Origin: Comamonas sp. lk
GTDB lineage: Bacteria; Pseudomonadota; Gammaproteobacteria; Burkholderiales; Burkholderiaceae_C
Direction of reading: 5' to 3'
Assembly: GCA_945861345.1 (NCBI GenBank)
Contig: CAMATX010000017.1
Span: 1 to 35,198 of the forward strand
Length of the DNA: 35,198 nucleotides
Shown piece after piece: positions 17,482-26,217 of the stretch (positions are counted from its first letter, which is position 1; every line of letters starts with the position of its first letter). Made by a program: the position numbers and the translations under genes. The notes beneath the pieces were generated by a model. That model worked only from the letters and a program-made list of their open reading frames with translations. It was not told the DNA's origin and did not search any database.

Positions 17482-18573
17482 ATGGCCCACGCCCCGCTGC
17501 CCGAACGCATGCACGGCGTGCTGCTGACCGGCTTTGGCGGTCCCGAACAACTGCAGTACCGCGAAGACCTGCCGCTGCCGCTGCCGCGCGTCGGCGAGGT
17601 GCTGATTCGCGTAGCGGGCAGCTCGGTCAACAACACCGACATCAACACCCGCGTGGGCTGGTACTCCAAAACGGTGGACGGCCCAACGCACGGTGCGTCG
17701 GTGGGCTTTGATGCCGCGCAGGACGCAGCGCCCTCGTGGGGCGGCGCGGCCATGGTGTTTCCGCGCATCCAGGGCGCTGATTGCTGCGGCCATATCGCCG
17801 CTGTGGGCGCGGGTGTGGACGCCGCGCGCATCGGCCAGCGCGTGCTGGTGCGCCCTGTGCTGCGTAAGCCAGGGGCTGCGCCTTACGACTTTGACTATTT
17901 CGGCTCGGAATGCGACGGCGCTTTTGCCCAGTACACCCGCGTAGCCGCCACGGCCGCGCTGCCCGTGCACAGCGCCCTGAGCGATCTGGCGCTGGCCTGC
18001 CTGCCCTGCTCCTATTCCACCGCCGAGAACCTGCTCAGCCGCAGTGGGCTGCAAGCAGGCGAGCGCGTGCTCATTACGGGCGCCTCGGGCGGCGTGGGCA
18101 GCGCGGCGGTGCAATTGGCGCACTTGCGCGGCGCCCACGTCATCGCCCAGGCGGCAGCCGACAAACACGCCGTGCTGCGCAGCATCGGCGCGCAAGACAC
18201 CCTGGACCGCCACGCCCCGCTGCGCGCCAGCCTGGGCAAAGACAGCGTGGACGTGGTGATCGACCTGGTGGGCGGCGCCGCCTGGCCGCAGCTTTTGGAG
18301 GTGCTGCGCCGTGGCGGACGCTATGCCACCTCGGGCGCGATTGCCGGCCCGCAAGTCACGCTGGACTTGCGCACGCTCTACCTCAAAGACCTGCGCGTGC
18401 TGGGCTGCACCTGGCAAGACGATGCGGTGTTTGAACAGCTGCTGGCCTACCTGGCCCAAGGCCGGCTCCAACCGCTTCTGGCCGACAGTTACGATTTGCG
18501 CGACATCGCCGCCGCCCAGGCCGCCTTTGAGGCCAAGCGCTTTGTAGGAAAAATCGCGCTGCGCATTCCTTAA
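17482..18573 (+). CDS. MDR-family NAD(P)H-dependent oxidoreductase
   Basis: Medium-chain dehydrogenase/reductase of 363 residues ('alcohol dehydrogenase/quinone oxidoreductase' type). The N-terminal GroES-like half contains VLIRVAGSSVNNTDINTR and GADCCGHIAAVG; the nucleotide-binding half has ITGASGGVGSAAVQLA and VIDLVGG. The usual Zn-ADH ligand motif GHE is replaced by GADCCGH and no four-cysteine structural lobe is visible, so it is probably zinc-independent. A 40-residue insert around positions 65-105 distinguishes it from simple quinone reductases. It starts three bases after the thioesterase stop and is in the operon by spacing. Its reaction is unknown; reduction of an enoyl intermediate or oxidation of a by-product is possible. 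No step in the proposed pathway obviously needs it. Confidence 0.88.
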   Translation: MAHAPLPERMHGVLLTGFGGPEQLQYREDLPLPLPRVGEVLIRVAGSSVNNTDINTRVGWYSKTVDGPTHGASVGFDAAQDAAPSWGGAAMVFPRIQGADCCGHIAAVGAGVDAARIGQRVLVRPVLRKPGAAPYDFDYFGSECDGAFAQYTRVAATAALPVHSALSDLALACLPCSYSTAENLLSRSGLQAGERVLITGASGGVGSAAVQLAHLRGAHVIAQAAADKHAVLRSIGAQDTLDRHAPLRASLGKDSVDVVIDLVGGAAWPQLLEVLRRGGRYATSGAIAGPQVTLDLRTLYLKDLRVLGCTWQDDAVFEQLLAYLAQGRLQPLLADSYDLRDIAAAQAAFEAKRFVGKIALRIP

Positions 18574-18589
18574 ATTAGCAAACCAACCT

Positions 18590-19147
18590 ATGCACACCCC
18601 CGAAAAACGCCTGGGCACGCCGCTCGAAGGCACGCCCGCCAAAACCTGGGACCCGCTGGCGCCCATCGCCGCGCCCCTGTGCCTGCACCAGCCCCAGGTG
18701 CTGCCCGAATGGGTGGACTACAACGGGCATATGAGCGAGTCCTGCTATTTGCTGGTGTTCGGCGACAACTCGGATGCCTACTTTCGCCATATCGGCATCG
18801 ACGAGCATTACCGCGATGAACTGGGCCTGTCTTTTTACACGGTGCAAACACAGATCCATAACATCCGCGAAGTGGCCGAGGGTGCGCCCCTGCGCCTGAC
18901 CTTGCAGCTGTTGGACATGGACGACAAGCGCATGCATATTTTTCACACCATGCACCACGGCACCGAAGGCCATGTGCTGGCCACCGGCGAGCAAATGCTG
19001 GTGCATGTGGACATGCGCCAAGGCCGCGCTGCGCCCATGCCCGCCTATCTGCACGAACGCGTGGCCGCGATTTACCAAGCCCACCGCACCCTGGCGCGCC
19101 CGGCGCAGGCTGGCGCGCCCATCGGCATTCGGCGCAAGGCGGCCTGA
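18590..19147 (+). CDS. Hotdog-fold acyl-CoA thioesterase, second copy
   Basis: Second 4HBT-type thioesterase, 185 residues, with EWVDYNGHMSESCYLLVF at about residues 41-58 and HRTLARPAQAG near the C-terminus, both aligning with the thioesterase at 16993-17478. It has an extra N-terminal stretch of about 25 residues without signal-peptide character. The two genes look like ancient paralogues retained in one operon. In the proposed gamma-butyrobetaine route a thioesterase is needed to free carnitine from carnitinyl-CoA before carnitine dehydrogenase, and another for betainyl-CoA. This copy, next to the acyl-CoA dehydrogenase, ligase and hydratase genes, is the more natural candidate for carnitinyl-CoA, by position only. 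No clear Shine-Dalgarno sequence precedes the ATG. Confidence 0.85.
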   Translation: MHTPEKRLGTPLEGTPAKTWDPLAPIAAPLCLHQPQVLPEWVDYNGHMSESCYLLVFGDNSDAYFRHIGIDEHYRDELGLSFYTVQTQIHNIREVAEGAPLRLTLQLLDMDDKRMHIFHTMHHGTEGHVLATGEQMLVHVDMRQGRAAPMPAYLHERVAAIYQAHRTLARPAQAGAPIGIRRKAA

Positions 19148-19215
19148 GGCCTCGCTTGGCACGCAGCCCCCACGCATTCGTTAAAAACGTTTTACCCCTG
19201 TTAAAAGGCCGCACC

Positions 19216-20388
19216 ATGCAATTTGCCCTGACGAGCGAACACACCATGATCGTGGACACTGTCCGCGCATTTGTCGAAAAAGAGCTGTACCCGCACGAGG
19301 ACTTGGTGGAGCGCACCGACGCCATCCCGCCTGAGCTGGTGCAGTCCATCCAGGCCAAGGCCATCGAGGTGGGTTTGTACGCGGCCAATATGCCCGCCGA
19401 ATTAGGCGGCGGCGGGCTGGACAATTTCACGGTGGCGCTGCTGGAGCGCGAGCTGGGGCGCGCCTCCTATGGCTTGCAAATGCTGGTGGCGCGGCCGAGC
19501 AATATCTTGCGCGCGTGCCAGGGTGCGCAGATCGAAGAATATTTGCTGCCCACCATCAGCGGGGCGCGCCACGACTGCCTGGCCATGACCGAGCCCAACG
19601 CCGGCTCGGACGTGCGCGGCATGCAAACCCGTGCCACCCGCGACGGCAGTGGCGAGAACGCCGACTACCTCATCAACGGCACCAAGCACTTCATCAGCCA
19701 CGCCGATATGAGCGACTTTGTGGTGCTGTTTGCCGCCACCGGCGTCGAGGACACGGCGCATGGACCCAAGAAAAAAATCACCGGCTTTTTGGTCGACCTG
19801 GATTCGCCCGGCCTGACCGTGCGGCGCGGGCCGGCCTGCGTCTCGCACCGGGGCTACCACCAGTGCGAACTGTTTTTCACCGATTGCCGGGTGCCGGCCT
19901 ACAAGCGCCTGGGCGACGAAGGCCAGGGCTTTGACCTGATGGGCCAGTGGCTGGGTGCTACGCGCCTGACGGTGGCCGCCACCAGTGTGGGGCGCGGTCA
20001 GCGGGTGATGGAAATGGCGACCGAATGGGCCGCGACGCGCAAGCAGTTTGGCCAGGCCATTGGCAAGTTTCAAGGCACCGGTTTCAAGCTTGCCGATATG
20101 GCCACCGAGCTGGCCGCTGCCGAGTTGCTGACTTTGCAAGCAGCCTGGAAATGCGACCAGGGCACCATGAGCGATTCGGACGCCGCCATGGCCAAGCTGT
20201 TTGCCTCCGAAGCGCTGGCGCGCGTGACCGATAACGCGCTACAAATTTTTGGCGGCATGGGCCTGATGAGTCAATTACCGATAGAGCGCTTTTGGCGTGA
20301 TGCGCGGGTGGAGCGCATTTGGGACGGCACCAGCGAAATCCAGCGCCACATTATTTCGCGTGCCATGTTGCGCGTGCATGGCGGTTAG
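19216..20388 (+). CDS. Acyl-CoA dehydrogenase, probable gamma-butyrobetainyl-CoA dehydrogenase
   Basis: FAD-dependent acyl-CoA dehydrogenase of 390 residues with all three domains: the N-terminal helical part, CLAMTEPNAGSDVRG (residues 121-135) with the FAD/substrate loop, and the C-terminal QIFGGMGLMSQLPIERFWRDARV. By context it would form crotonobetainyl-CoA from gamma-butyrobetainyl-CoA, passing electrons to ETF. The catalytic base position of medium-chain enzymes (Glu in YEGT) is Asp370 here (IWDGTSEIQ). The alternative Glu of isovaleryl-CoA dehydrogenase aligns with Thr249, so Asp370 is the only obvious candidate base. The ATG at 19216 follows AAAAGG. It sits directly before the CoA ligase gene, two bases apart. 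A role as a crotonobetainyl-CoA reductase (CaiA-like) is the main alternative. Confidence 0.9.
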   Translation: MQFALTSEHTMIVDTVRAFVEKELYPHEDLVERTDAIPPELVQSIQAKAIEVGLYAANMPAELGGGGLDNFTVALLERELGRASYGLQMLVARPSNILRACQGAQIEEYLLPTISGARHDCLAMTEPNAGSDVRGMQTRATRDGSGENADYLINGTKHFISHADMSDFVVLFAATGVEDTAHGPKKKITGFLVDLDSPGLTVRRGPACVSHRGYHQCELFFTDCRVPAYKRLGDEGQGFDLMGQWLGATRLTVAATSVGRGQRVMEMATEWAATRKQFGQAIGKFQGTGFKLADMATELAAAELLTLQAAWKCDQGTMSDSDAAMAKLFASEALARVTDNALQIFGGMGLMSQLPIERFWRDARVERIWDGTSEIQRHIISRAMLRVHGG

Positions 20389-20390
20389 CC

Positions 20391-22472
20391 ATGGCCACGG
20401 TGGCTGAGTCCAAAGCGCTGCGGCGTTTGTTTTCGCCGCGCCATATCGCGGTGTTTGGTGGCGCATCGGCCCACGAGGCGGTACGCCAGTGCAAAGCCCT
20501 GGGCTTTGAAGGCCCGATCTGGCCGGTGCACCCCACACGCCAGGAGATGGATGGCCTGCCCTGCTTTGCCAGCGTGCAAGACCTGCCCGAGGCGCCAGAT
20601 GCCAGCTTTGTGGCCGTACCACGCCATGCCACGATTGAGGTCGTACGGCAACTGGCCGCGCGCGGTGCGGGTGGCGCGATTTGCTACGCCTCGGGCTTTG
20701 CCGAGGTGGGCGGCGAGGGCATGGCCCTGCAGAACGAATTGGTGCAAGCGGCCGGCGCCATGGCGCTGGTGGGCCCCAACTGCTACGGCATGCTCAACTA
20801 TTTGGACGGTGTGGCCCTGTGGCCCGACCAACATGGCGGCCAGCGCCAAAGCCAAGGCGTGGCCTTGATTACGCAAAGCGGCAATATCGGCCTGAACCTG
20901 ACCATGCAAACCCGCGGGATGCCCTTGGCCTACCTGATCACGGTGGGCAACAAAGCGGGCAACAGCATGGAGAGCCTGGTCGAGTGCCTGTTGTCCGACC
21001 CGCGTGTGAGCGTGATTGGCATGCACATCGAAGGCCTGGACGACGTGGCCGCCTTCTCGCGCGTGGCGATCAAGGCCTTGCGCCAGGGCGTGCCTTTGGT
21101 GGCGCTGAAGGCAGGCTCCTCGGCACTGGGCGCGCAAACCGCCATGAGCCACACCAGCTCCCTGGCCGGGCCCGACGCCCTGTACGAGGCGCTGTTTGCG
21201 CGCTGCGGCATTGCGCGGGTGCGCGACCCGGCTGAGTTGATCGAGACCTGCAAGTTTTTACATGTGCATGGACCGCTGCAAGGCAAGCGCATTATTTCTG
21301 CCAGTTGCTCGGGCGGCGAAGCCTCTTTGGTCGCCGACCTGGCCCAGCCGCGCGGCCTGGAGATGCCGCCCATACCGCCCGCGGCCGACGCACGCCTACG
21401 CGCCGTGCTGGGCGACAAGGTCAACGTGGCCAATCCGCTGGACTACCACACCTATATTTGGGGCGATCTGGCCGCGCAGACGGAGTGTTTTGCCGGCCTG
21501 ATGGATTGCCAGTTTGACGCCCACCTATTGGTGCTGGACTACCCCCGTCTGGACCGCTGCAGCGCCGAGAGCTGGTCCACCACGGTGGGCGCTTTTGCCG
21601 CCGCCGCACGCGCCGGGGGGCGGGGGGCCACGGTCGTCGCGTCCTTGCCCGAGGACCTGCCCGAAAGCCATGCTTTGGCGCTGATCGCGCAGGGCGTCGC
21701 GCCCATGCATGGCATCGCCCATTGCCTGGACGCTATTGCCCATGCCGCAGGCATCGGCGCTGCGCGTGCGGCCCAGCCGCCTGCGCAGCCGCTGGCCACG
21801 GTTGCTGCAGCAAACAACGGCCCAATACGCACCCTGACCGAGGTTCAGGGCAAGGCCGCGCTGGCCGCTTACGGGCTGTCGGTGCCGCGCGGTGCGCAAG
21901 TCGGGGCCCAGGAGGCGCCGGCCTTTGCCGACAGCATCGGCTACCCGGTGGTGGTCAAGGCCGTGGCCGCCGATCTGGCCCACAAGACCGAGGCCGGTGG
22001 CGTGCAGCTGCAGGTGCGCGACGCCCAGGGCGTGCGCGAGGCGGTGGCGCGCATGGCCCATTTGTCGGACCAGTTTTTGGTCGAGCAGATGGCCGGGCAG
22101 GTGGTGGCCGAGATCATCGTTGGCGTGCAGCGCGATGCGCAGTTTGGCCTCTCGCTCACGCTGGGGGCGGGCGGCATTTTGGTGGAGTTGCTGCAAGATG
22201 CGCGCACTCTGCTCTTCCCCCTGGAGCGCGCCCAAGTAGAGGCGGCGCTGGCCAGCCTGAAAGTCTGGCCGCTGCTGGCCGGTTTTCGGGGCCGCGCCGC
22301 CGGCGATGTGCCCGCGCTGGTCGACGCCGTCATGGCCATTGCCGCCTACGCCCAAGCGCACGCCGAGGCGCTGCACGAGCTGGACGTCAACCCGGTGCTG
22401 GTGCTGCCCGCCGGGCAGGGCGTACTGGCGGTGGACGCCCTGATTCGATTAACCGGAGAAGCCCATGGCTGA
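20391..22472 (+). CDS. ADP-forming acyl-CoA ligase (fused alpha/beta), probable betaine-CoA ligase
   Basis: Acetate-CoA ligase (NDP-forming) family protein of 693 residues. Residues 1-460 are the CoA-binding and succinyl-CoA-synthetase-like alpha part, with [16 protein letters not shown] and the probable phospho-His254 in MSHTSSLAG. Residues about 480-690 form an ATP-grasp beta part ([45 protein letters not shown]). By context it would activate gamma-butyrobetaine and/or carnitine with CoA at the cost of ATP. This is unlike E. coli, where AMP-forming CaiC and CoA-transferase CaiB do this. It starts two bases after the dehydrogenase stop and overlaps the caiD-like gene by eight bases. Substrate assignment is inference. 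Confidence 0.9.
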   Translation: MATVAESKALRRLFSPRHIAVFGGASAHEAVRQCKALGFEGPIWPVHPTRQEMDGLPCFASVQDLPEAPDASFVAVPRHATIEVVRQLAARGAGGAICYASGFAEVGGEGMALQNELVQAAGAMALVGPNCYGMLNYLDGVALWPDQHGGQRQSQGVALITQSGNIGLNLTMQTRGMPLAYLITVGNKAGNSMESLVECLLSDPRVSVIGMHIEGLDDVAAFSRVAIKALRQGVPLVALKAGSSALGAQTAMSHTSSLAGPDALYEALFARCGIARVRDPAELIETCKFLHVHGPLQGKRIISASCSGGEASLVADLAQPRGLEMPPIPPAADARLRAVLGDKVNVANPLDYHTYIWGDLAAQTECFAGLMDCQFDAHLLVLDYPRLDRCSAESWSTTVGAFAAAARAGGRGATVVASLPEDLPESHALALIAQGVAPMHGIAHCLDAIAHAAGIGAARAAQPPAQPLATVAAANNGPIRTLTEVQGKAALAAYGLSVPRGAQVGAQEAPAFADSIGYPVVVKAVAADLAHKTEAGGVQLQVRDAQGVREAVARMAHLSDQFLVEQMAGQVVAEIIVGVQRDAQFGLSLTLGAGGILVELLQDARTLLFPLERAQVEAALASLKVWPLLAGFRGRAAGDVPALVDAVMAIAAYAQAHAEALHELDVNPVLVLPAGQGVLAVDALIRLTGEAHG

Positions 22473-23247
22473 AGCTGTTTCCTGCGTCGCCCACGGCGGC
22501 GTGCTCACCATCACCCTGAACCGCCCCAAGGCCAATGCCATCAATGTGCCCACCAGTTTGGCGCTCTACCAGGCCTTTTGCCGCCTGCGCGACACGCCGG
22601 ACTTGCGCGTGGGCATCCTGACGGGCAGCGGGCGCTTTTTCTCGGCCGGCTGGGATCTGGCCGGCGCCACCGAGGGCGAGGCCATCGACGCCAACCATGG
22701 GCCGGGCGGTTTTGGCGGCTTGACCGAGTTTTTTGAGCTGGGCAAACCGGTGATAGCCGCCGTCAACGGCCTGGCCATGGGCGGCGGCTTTGAGCTGGCC
22801 TTGGCGGCCGACCTGATCGTGGCCAGTGAGAGCGCCGAATTTGCCTTGCCCGAGGTCAAATTAGGCATGGTGGCCGATTCGGGCGGCCTGCTGCGCCTGC
22901 CCCAGCGCCTGCCGCGCGCGATCGCGCTGGAATTGCTGCTCACCGGCCGGCGCATGGGGGCGGCCGAGGCGGCGCGCTGGGGTCTGGTCAACCAGGTCGT
23001 CACGCCCGAGGCTTTGCTGGCCTCGGCTCAGGCGCTGGCCCAGCACATCGTACAAGCGGCGCCGCTGGCGGTGGGGGCGGTGCTCGAAATTTTGCGCGCC
23101 ACGGCCGCTTTGCCGCTGGCCCAGGGCTACAAGGTGCTGCGCGGGGGCACGCTGCCTACCTACCAAACCATGCTGCGCTCAGAGGACGCGGCCGAAGGCC
23201 CCCGCGCCTTTGGCGAGAAGCGCCCACCGCAATGGCGCGGCCGCTAA
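22465..23247 (+). CDS. caiD: Crotonobetainyl-CoA hydratase (CaiD-like)
   Basis: Enoyl-CoA hydratase superfamily protein of 260 residues, strikingly like E. coli CaiD as I remember it: [57 protein letters not shown] and the closing SEDA-EGP-AF-EKR-P-W-GR. The two catalytic glutamates of the family are Glu110 and Glu130. It would interconvert crotonobetainyl-CoA and L-carnitinyl-CoA in the cytoplasm. GGAGAAG precedes the ATG, which overlaps the ligase gene by eight bases. It is the last gene of the operon; the stop codon lies in the loop of a 6-bp GC hairpin (23237-23254) without T-run. This gene is the strongest single indicator that the operon handles carnitine-type betaines. Confidence 0.93.
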   Translation: MAEAVSCVAHGGVLTITLNRPKANAINVPTSLALYQAFCRLRDTPDLRVGILTGSGRFFSAGWDLAGATEGEAIDANHGPGGFGGLTEFFELGKPVIAAVNGLAMGGGFELALAADLIVASESAEFALPEVKLGMVADSGGLLRLPQRLPRAIALELLLTGRRMGAAEAARWGLVNQVVTPEALLASAQALAQHIVQAAPLAVGAVLEILRATAALPLAQGYKVLRGGTLPTYQTMLRSEDAAEGPRAFGEKRPPQWRGR

Positions 23248-23496
23248 GGGCCGCCTGGGCCTCAAGAGCACCGATTCGGGGCGGGACCGCCTCAATTTCA
23301 GGAATTGTCCGCTTGCACAGTATTTGGGCAAAACCTAGGGAATATGCCAATACCGAGCGCTTGAGGGCGGCCTCGGATTGAATTACTATGGCCGCAGAGC
23401 GCAAGGCTTATTGCACTCCGTACCCGTATGGCCTGATTTTTACAGGGGCTGGCGGGGCACTGTTTATAAATCTGCTTGGATTGGAGATCTTCAAAA
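23248..23496 (+). promoter_or_regulatory. Probable promoter/regulatory region of the ABC transporter
   Basis: This 249-base gap contains AAAACCTAGGG (23330-23340), shared as the 12-mer CAAAACCTAGGG with the coq7 upstream region. A TATAAA (23465-23470) could be a -10 element, but the nearest -35-like TTTACA (23439-23444) is 20 bases away, longer than normal. GGAG at 23483 is the ribosome-binding site for the ATG at 23497. The binding protein gene probably has its own promoter here, but I cannot fix it. Confidence 0.4.
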
Positions 23497-25071
23497 ATGG
23501 CAAATGTCGAACAACAAAGCGACTCGGGCATCATCCTCGACCGTCGCCAAATTATTCTCGGAGCTTCGGCGGTAGGCCTGGCGTCCACCTTGGGTGTGTC
23601 GCCTGCCATGGCGCAAAGCACCCCGAAAAAAGGAGGCACACTGCGCATGGGCATGGAAGGCGGATCTCCTTCCGACAGCCTGGACCCACTGACTTACGCC
23701 GACTCCATCCCGATCACCATGAGCCTGATGCTCTGGAACAACCTGGTGGAAGTGGCCGACAACGGTGACGCCGTAGGCGAACTGTTTGAGAGCTGGGAAG
23801 TCAAGCCCGGCGCTGCCGAATGGGTGTTCAATGTGCGCAAAGGAATCACCTTCACCTCGGGCAAGACACTGGATGCCGATGACGTCATCTACTCGCTCAA
23901 TATGCACCGCGGCGAAACCAAATCGCCCGCCAAGGCATTGCTCGCAGACATCAAAGAGATCAAAAAGCTGTCCGCCACCCAGGTGCAAATCACCATGAGC
24001 AAGGGCAATGTGGACTTGCCTTTCAACCTGAGCGATTACCACATCATCGTGGTGCCTAACGGCTACAAAGACTTCAGCAAGCCTGACGGAACCGGCGCTT
24101 TCACCCTCGATGAGTTCCAACCTGGCGTGCGTGCCACCTTCAAACGCAAGCCTGGCAACTACTGGAAGCCCAACCGCGGTAACTTTGACCGCGTCGAGCT
24201 GATCTACATCGGCGACGCCTCGCAGCGCACCACTGCACTGCAAACCGGCACCGTCGATATCATCAACCGTGTCAACCCCAAGACAGCAGGTTTACTGGCC
24301 AAGAGCCCCAACATCAAAGTCTCGCGCACCCCCGGCATGGGCAACCGCTTCTGCTTTGTGGCACACACCGACAAGTCGCCGTTCAGCAACCGCGACGTGA
24401 TGCTGGCGCTGAAGTACGGTATTGACCGGCAAAAAATTGTGGACAACGTCTACAGCGGCTACGCCTCGGTGGGTAACGACAACTGCGTCGGACCGAAGAT
24501 GAAGTTCTACAACCCCAACCAGACGATGAACCGCTTTGATCCCGAAAAAGCCAAGTTCCATATGAAGAAATCGGGCCACACCGGCGCGATTGAGCTGCAA
24601 GTGTCTGAAGGCGCCTTCTCCGGCGCGACCGACGCGGGCCAAATCTTCCAGGAATCGCTCTCCAAAGCCGGCATCAACTTGGACTTGAAGCGCGTTTCGG
24701 CCGACGGCTACTGGGACAACATTTGGCTCAAGCAGCCTTTCTGCGCGGTGTACTGGGGCAACCGTCCGACCATCGACAACCAGCTGACCTCCATTTTCTA
24801 TGGCGGAAAAGCCAATCCTTGGAACGACAGCCACTTCGAGAACCCCGAATTCAGCAAAGCGCTGGAAGCGGCCCGCGTGGAAATCGACACCAAAAAGCGC
24901 CAAGCCCTGTACAACACTTGCCAGGAACTGGTCTCGCAAAACGCCGGCATGGTCAACTACGCGGTGCAGGACTACCTGGACGCGCACACCACCAAGTTGC
25001 AAGGCCTGACTATCTCTGGCCGCTACGACATGGGCGACGACCGTATCCCTGAGAAGGGCTGGTTTGCCTAA
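23497..25071 (+). CDS. ABC transporter substrate-binding protein, family 5
   Basis: Periplasmic solute-binding protein of the peptide/nickel (family 5, DppA/OppA-like) type, 524 residues. The N-terminus has a twin-arginine signal (LDRRQIILGASAVGLAS, Arg17-Arg18) with cleavage after AMA near residue 39, so Tat export is likely. Family landmarks are GGTLRMGMEGG, DSLDPLTYAD, the central FTSGKTLDADDVIYSLN and the C-terminal ALYNTCQELVSQNAGMVNYAVQDYLDAH. The ATG at 23497 has GGAG 10 bases upstream. It lies 249 bases after the betaine operon, and a strong terminator separates it from the permease genes. The ligand is unknown; a betaine such as gamma-butyrobetaine or carnitine is suggested only by position, since family 5 proteins mostly bind peptides, nickel or sugars. 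Confidence 0.92.
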   Translation: MANVEQQSDSGIILDRRQIILGASAVGLASTLGVSPAMAQSTPKKGGTLRMGMEGGSPSDSLDPLTYADSIPITMSLMLWNNLVEVADNGDAVGELFESWEVKPGAAEWVFNVRKGITFTSGKTLDADDVIYSLNMHRGETKSPAKALLADIKEIKKLSATQVQITMSKGNVDLPFNLSDYHIIVVPNGYKDFSKPDGTGAFTLDEFQPGVRATFKRKPGNYWKPNRGNFDRVELIYIGDASQRTTALQTGTVDIINRVNPKTAGLLAKSPNIKVSRTPGMGNRFCFVAHTDKSPFSNRDVMLALKYGIDRQKIVDNVYSGYASVGNDNCVGPKMKFYNPNQTMNRFDPEKAKFHMKKSGHTGAIELQVSEGAFSGATDAGQIFQESLSKAGINLDLKRVSADGYWDNIWLKQPFCAVYWGNRPTIDNQLTSIFYGGKANPWNDSHFENPEFSKALEAARVEIDTKKRQALYNTCQELVSQNAGMVNYAVQDYLDAHTTKLQGLTISGRYDMGDDRIPEKGWFA

Positions 25072-25080
25072 AGGCGTACC

Positions 25081-25097
25081 GATGCCGGTCTGGCATC
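25081..25097 (+). repeat. Small hairpin after the binding-protein gene
   Basis: GATGCC (25081-25086) and GGCATC (25092-25097) form a perfect 6-bp stem with a 5-base loop, 9 bases after the binding-protein stop codon and 28 bases before the terminator. It may protect the 3' end of the binding-protein mRNA. Confidence 0.4.
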
Positions 25098-25125
25098 AGG
25101 CCGCGTCGTAATGCAATAAAGAAAG

Positions 25126-25157
25126 AGGGGTCGGGTTTAACCCGGCTCCTTTTTTTT
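25126..25157 (+). terminator. Strong Rho-independent terminator inside the ABC locus
   Basis: A 10-bp stem (25126-25135 with 25141-25150, two G-U pairs, loop TTTAA) is followed by eight T (25150-25157). It lies between the binding-protein and first permease genes. Either partial read-through makes the binding protein more abundant than the permeases, or the permeases have their own promoter. Confidence 0.92.
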
Positions 25158-25248
25158 GCTCTATGTTTTGCTTCGTTCGACGTAGGCGTTATGCTTGCGA
25201 GGGCGCTTGCCCAAGCGAGCGCTGTTTTTCTCTTACCGATCGCACCTC

Positions 25249-26196
25249 ATGGCTAAGTTGATTGTTTACCGACTGCTTCTGGGCATCCTGACCCTGTTTG
25301 CCGTTTCGGTACTGATATTTGTTTGCACCCAAATTCTGCCCGGCGATGTGGCCTCGGCCGTTCTGGGTCAGGGCGCTACGCCCGAGGCGCTAGTGGTTTT
25401 CCGGCGTGAGCTGGGCCTGGATGTTCCAGCGTACTTGCGCTACTGGAACTGGCTGGTGGGCGCCTTGCATGGCGATTTGGGCGTAGCCCTGACCAACAAG
25501 CGGGTCATCATTGACGACTTGCTGCCCCGCCTGCGCAACACCTTGTTTTTGGCAGGTTATGCCGCTTTGATCGCCATTCCGCTGTCGGTGGGCCTGGGCG
25601 TGCTTTCAGCGATCAACGAAGGCAAGTGGTCTGACCGTCTGGCCAATGTGCTGACCCTGATCGCCATTTCACTGCCCGAGTTTTTCATCGCCTACCTGCT
25701 GATCATCTTTTTTGCGGTCAATGTGCACTGGTTCCCATCACTGGCCATGGTCTCTGGCAGCATGGGCTTTAGCGAGCGGGTATTCCAAACCACCCTGCCC
25801 GCCTTGACGCTGACGCTGCTCGTGGCGGCGCACATGCTGCGTATGACGCGCAGCTCGGTGCTCTCGGTCATGTCCACGCCCTATATTGAGATGGCTTTCC
25901 TCAAGGGTGCCCCCCGGCGGCGCGTCATCGTGCGCCACGCCTTGCCCAATGCGGCAGCGCCCATCATCACCGTCATTGCACTTAATATGGCTTACTTGGT
26001 CGTGGGCGTGGTGGTGATCGAGGCGGTGTTTGTTTACCCTGGTCTGGGTCAGTACATGGTGGACGGCGTCTCCAAGCGCGACGTGCCCGTGATCCAGGCC
26101 TGCGGCCTGACCTTTGCCACCGTGTTTGTCTTGCTCAACACGCTGGCCGATATTTTGGTGATTCTTGTTAACCCGCGCCTGCGCCACCAGCGCTGA
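25249..26196 (+). CDS. ABC transporter permease, DppB-like
   Basis: Inner-membrane permease of 315 residues in the DppB/OppB family, with about six membrane helices: LLLGILTLFAVSVLIFVC at the N-terminus, then the FLAGYAALIAIPLSVGLG and LTLIAISLPEFFIAYLLI segments. The cytoplasmic coupling loop that contacts the ATPase is EMAFLKGAPRRRVIVRHALPNA, matching the EAA-type motif. The ATG at 25249 is chosen because the first helix begins a few residues later. It has no good ribosome-binding site, and the frame is open upstream to 25195. A strong terminator lies about 90 bases before it, so expression depends on read-through or on an undetected promoter. It is followed 21 bases later by the second permease. 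Confidence 0.92.
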   Translation: MAKLIVYRLLLGILTLFAVSVLIFVCTQILPGDVASAVLGQGATPEALVVFRRELGLDVPAYLRYWNWLVGALHGDLGVALTNKRVIIDDLLPRLRNTLFLAGYAALIAIPLSVGLGVLSAINEGKWSDRLANVLTLIAISLPEFFIAYLLIIFFAVNVHWFPSLAMVSGSMGFSERVFQTTLPALTLTLLVAAHMLRMTRSSVLSVMSTPYIEMAFLKGAPRRRVIVRHALPNAAAPIITVIALNMAYLVVGVVVIEAVFVYPGLGQYMVDGVSKRDVPVIQACGLTFATVFVLLNTLADILVILVNPRLRHQR

Positions 26197-26217
26197 GCTT
26201 TTGCCCCCAGACCCACC

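Noticed and set aside
17482-18573. Zinc-dependent alcohol dehydrogenase
   Set aside because: The usual GHE zinc-ligand motif and the structural four-cysteine lobe are not visible. Only the broader MDR family is supported.
16972-18666. Long minus-strand frame of 564 codons
   Set aside because: It is antisense to a thioesterase and the MDR gene, both recognisable families. No homology was evident.
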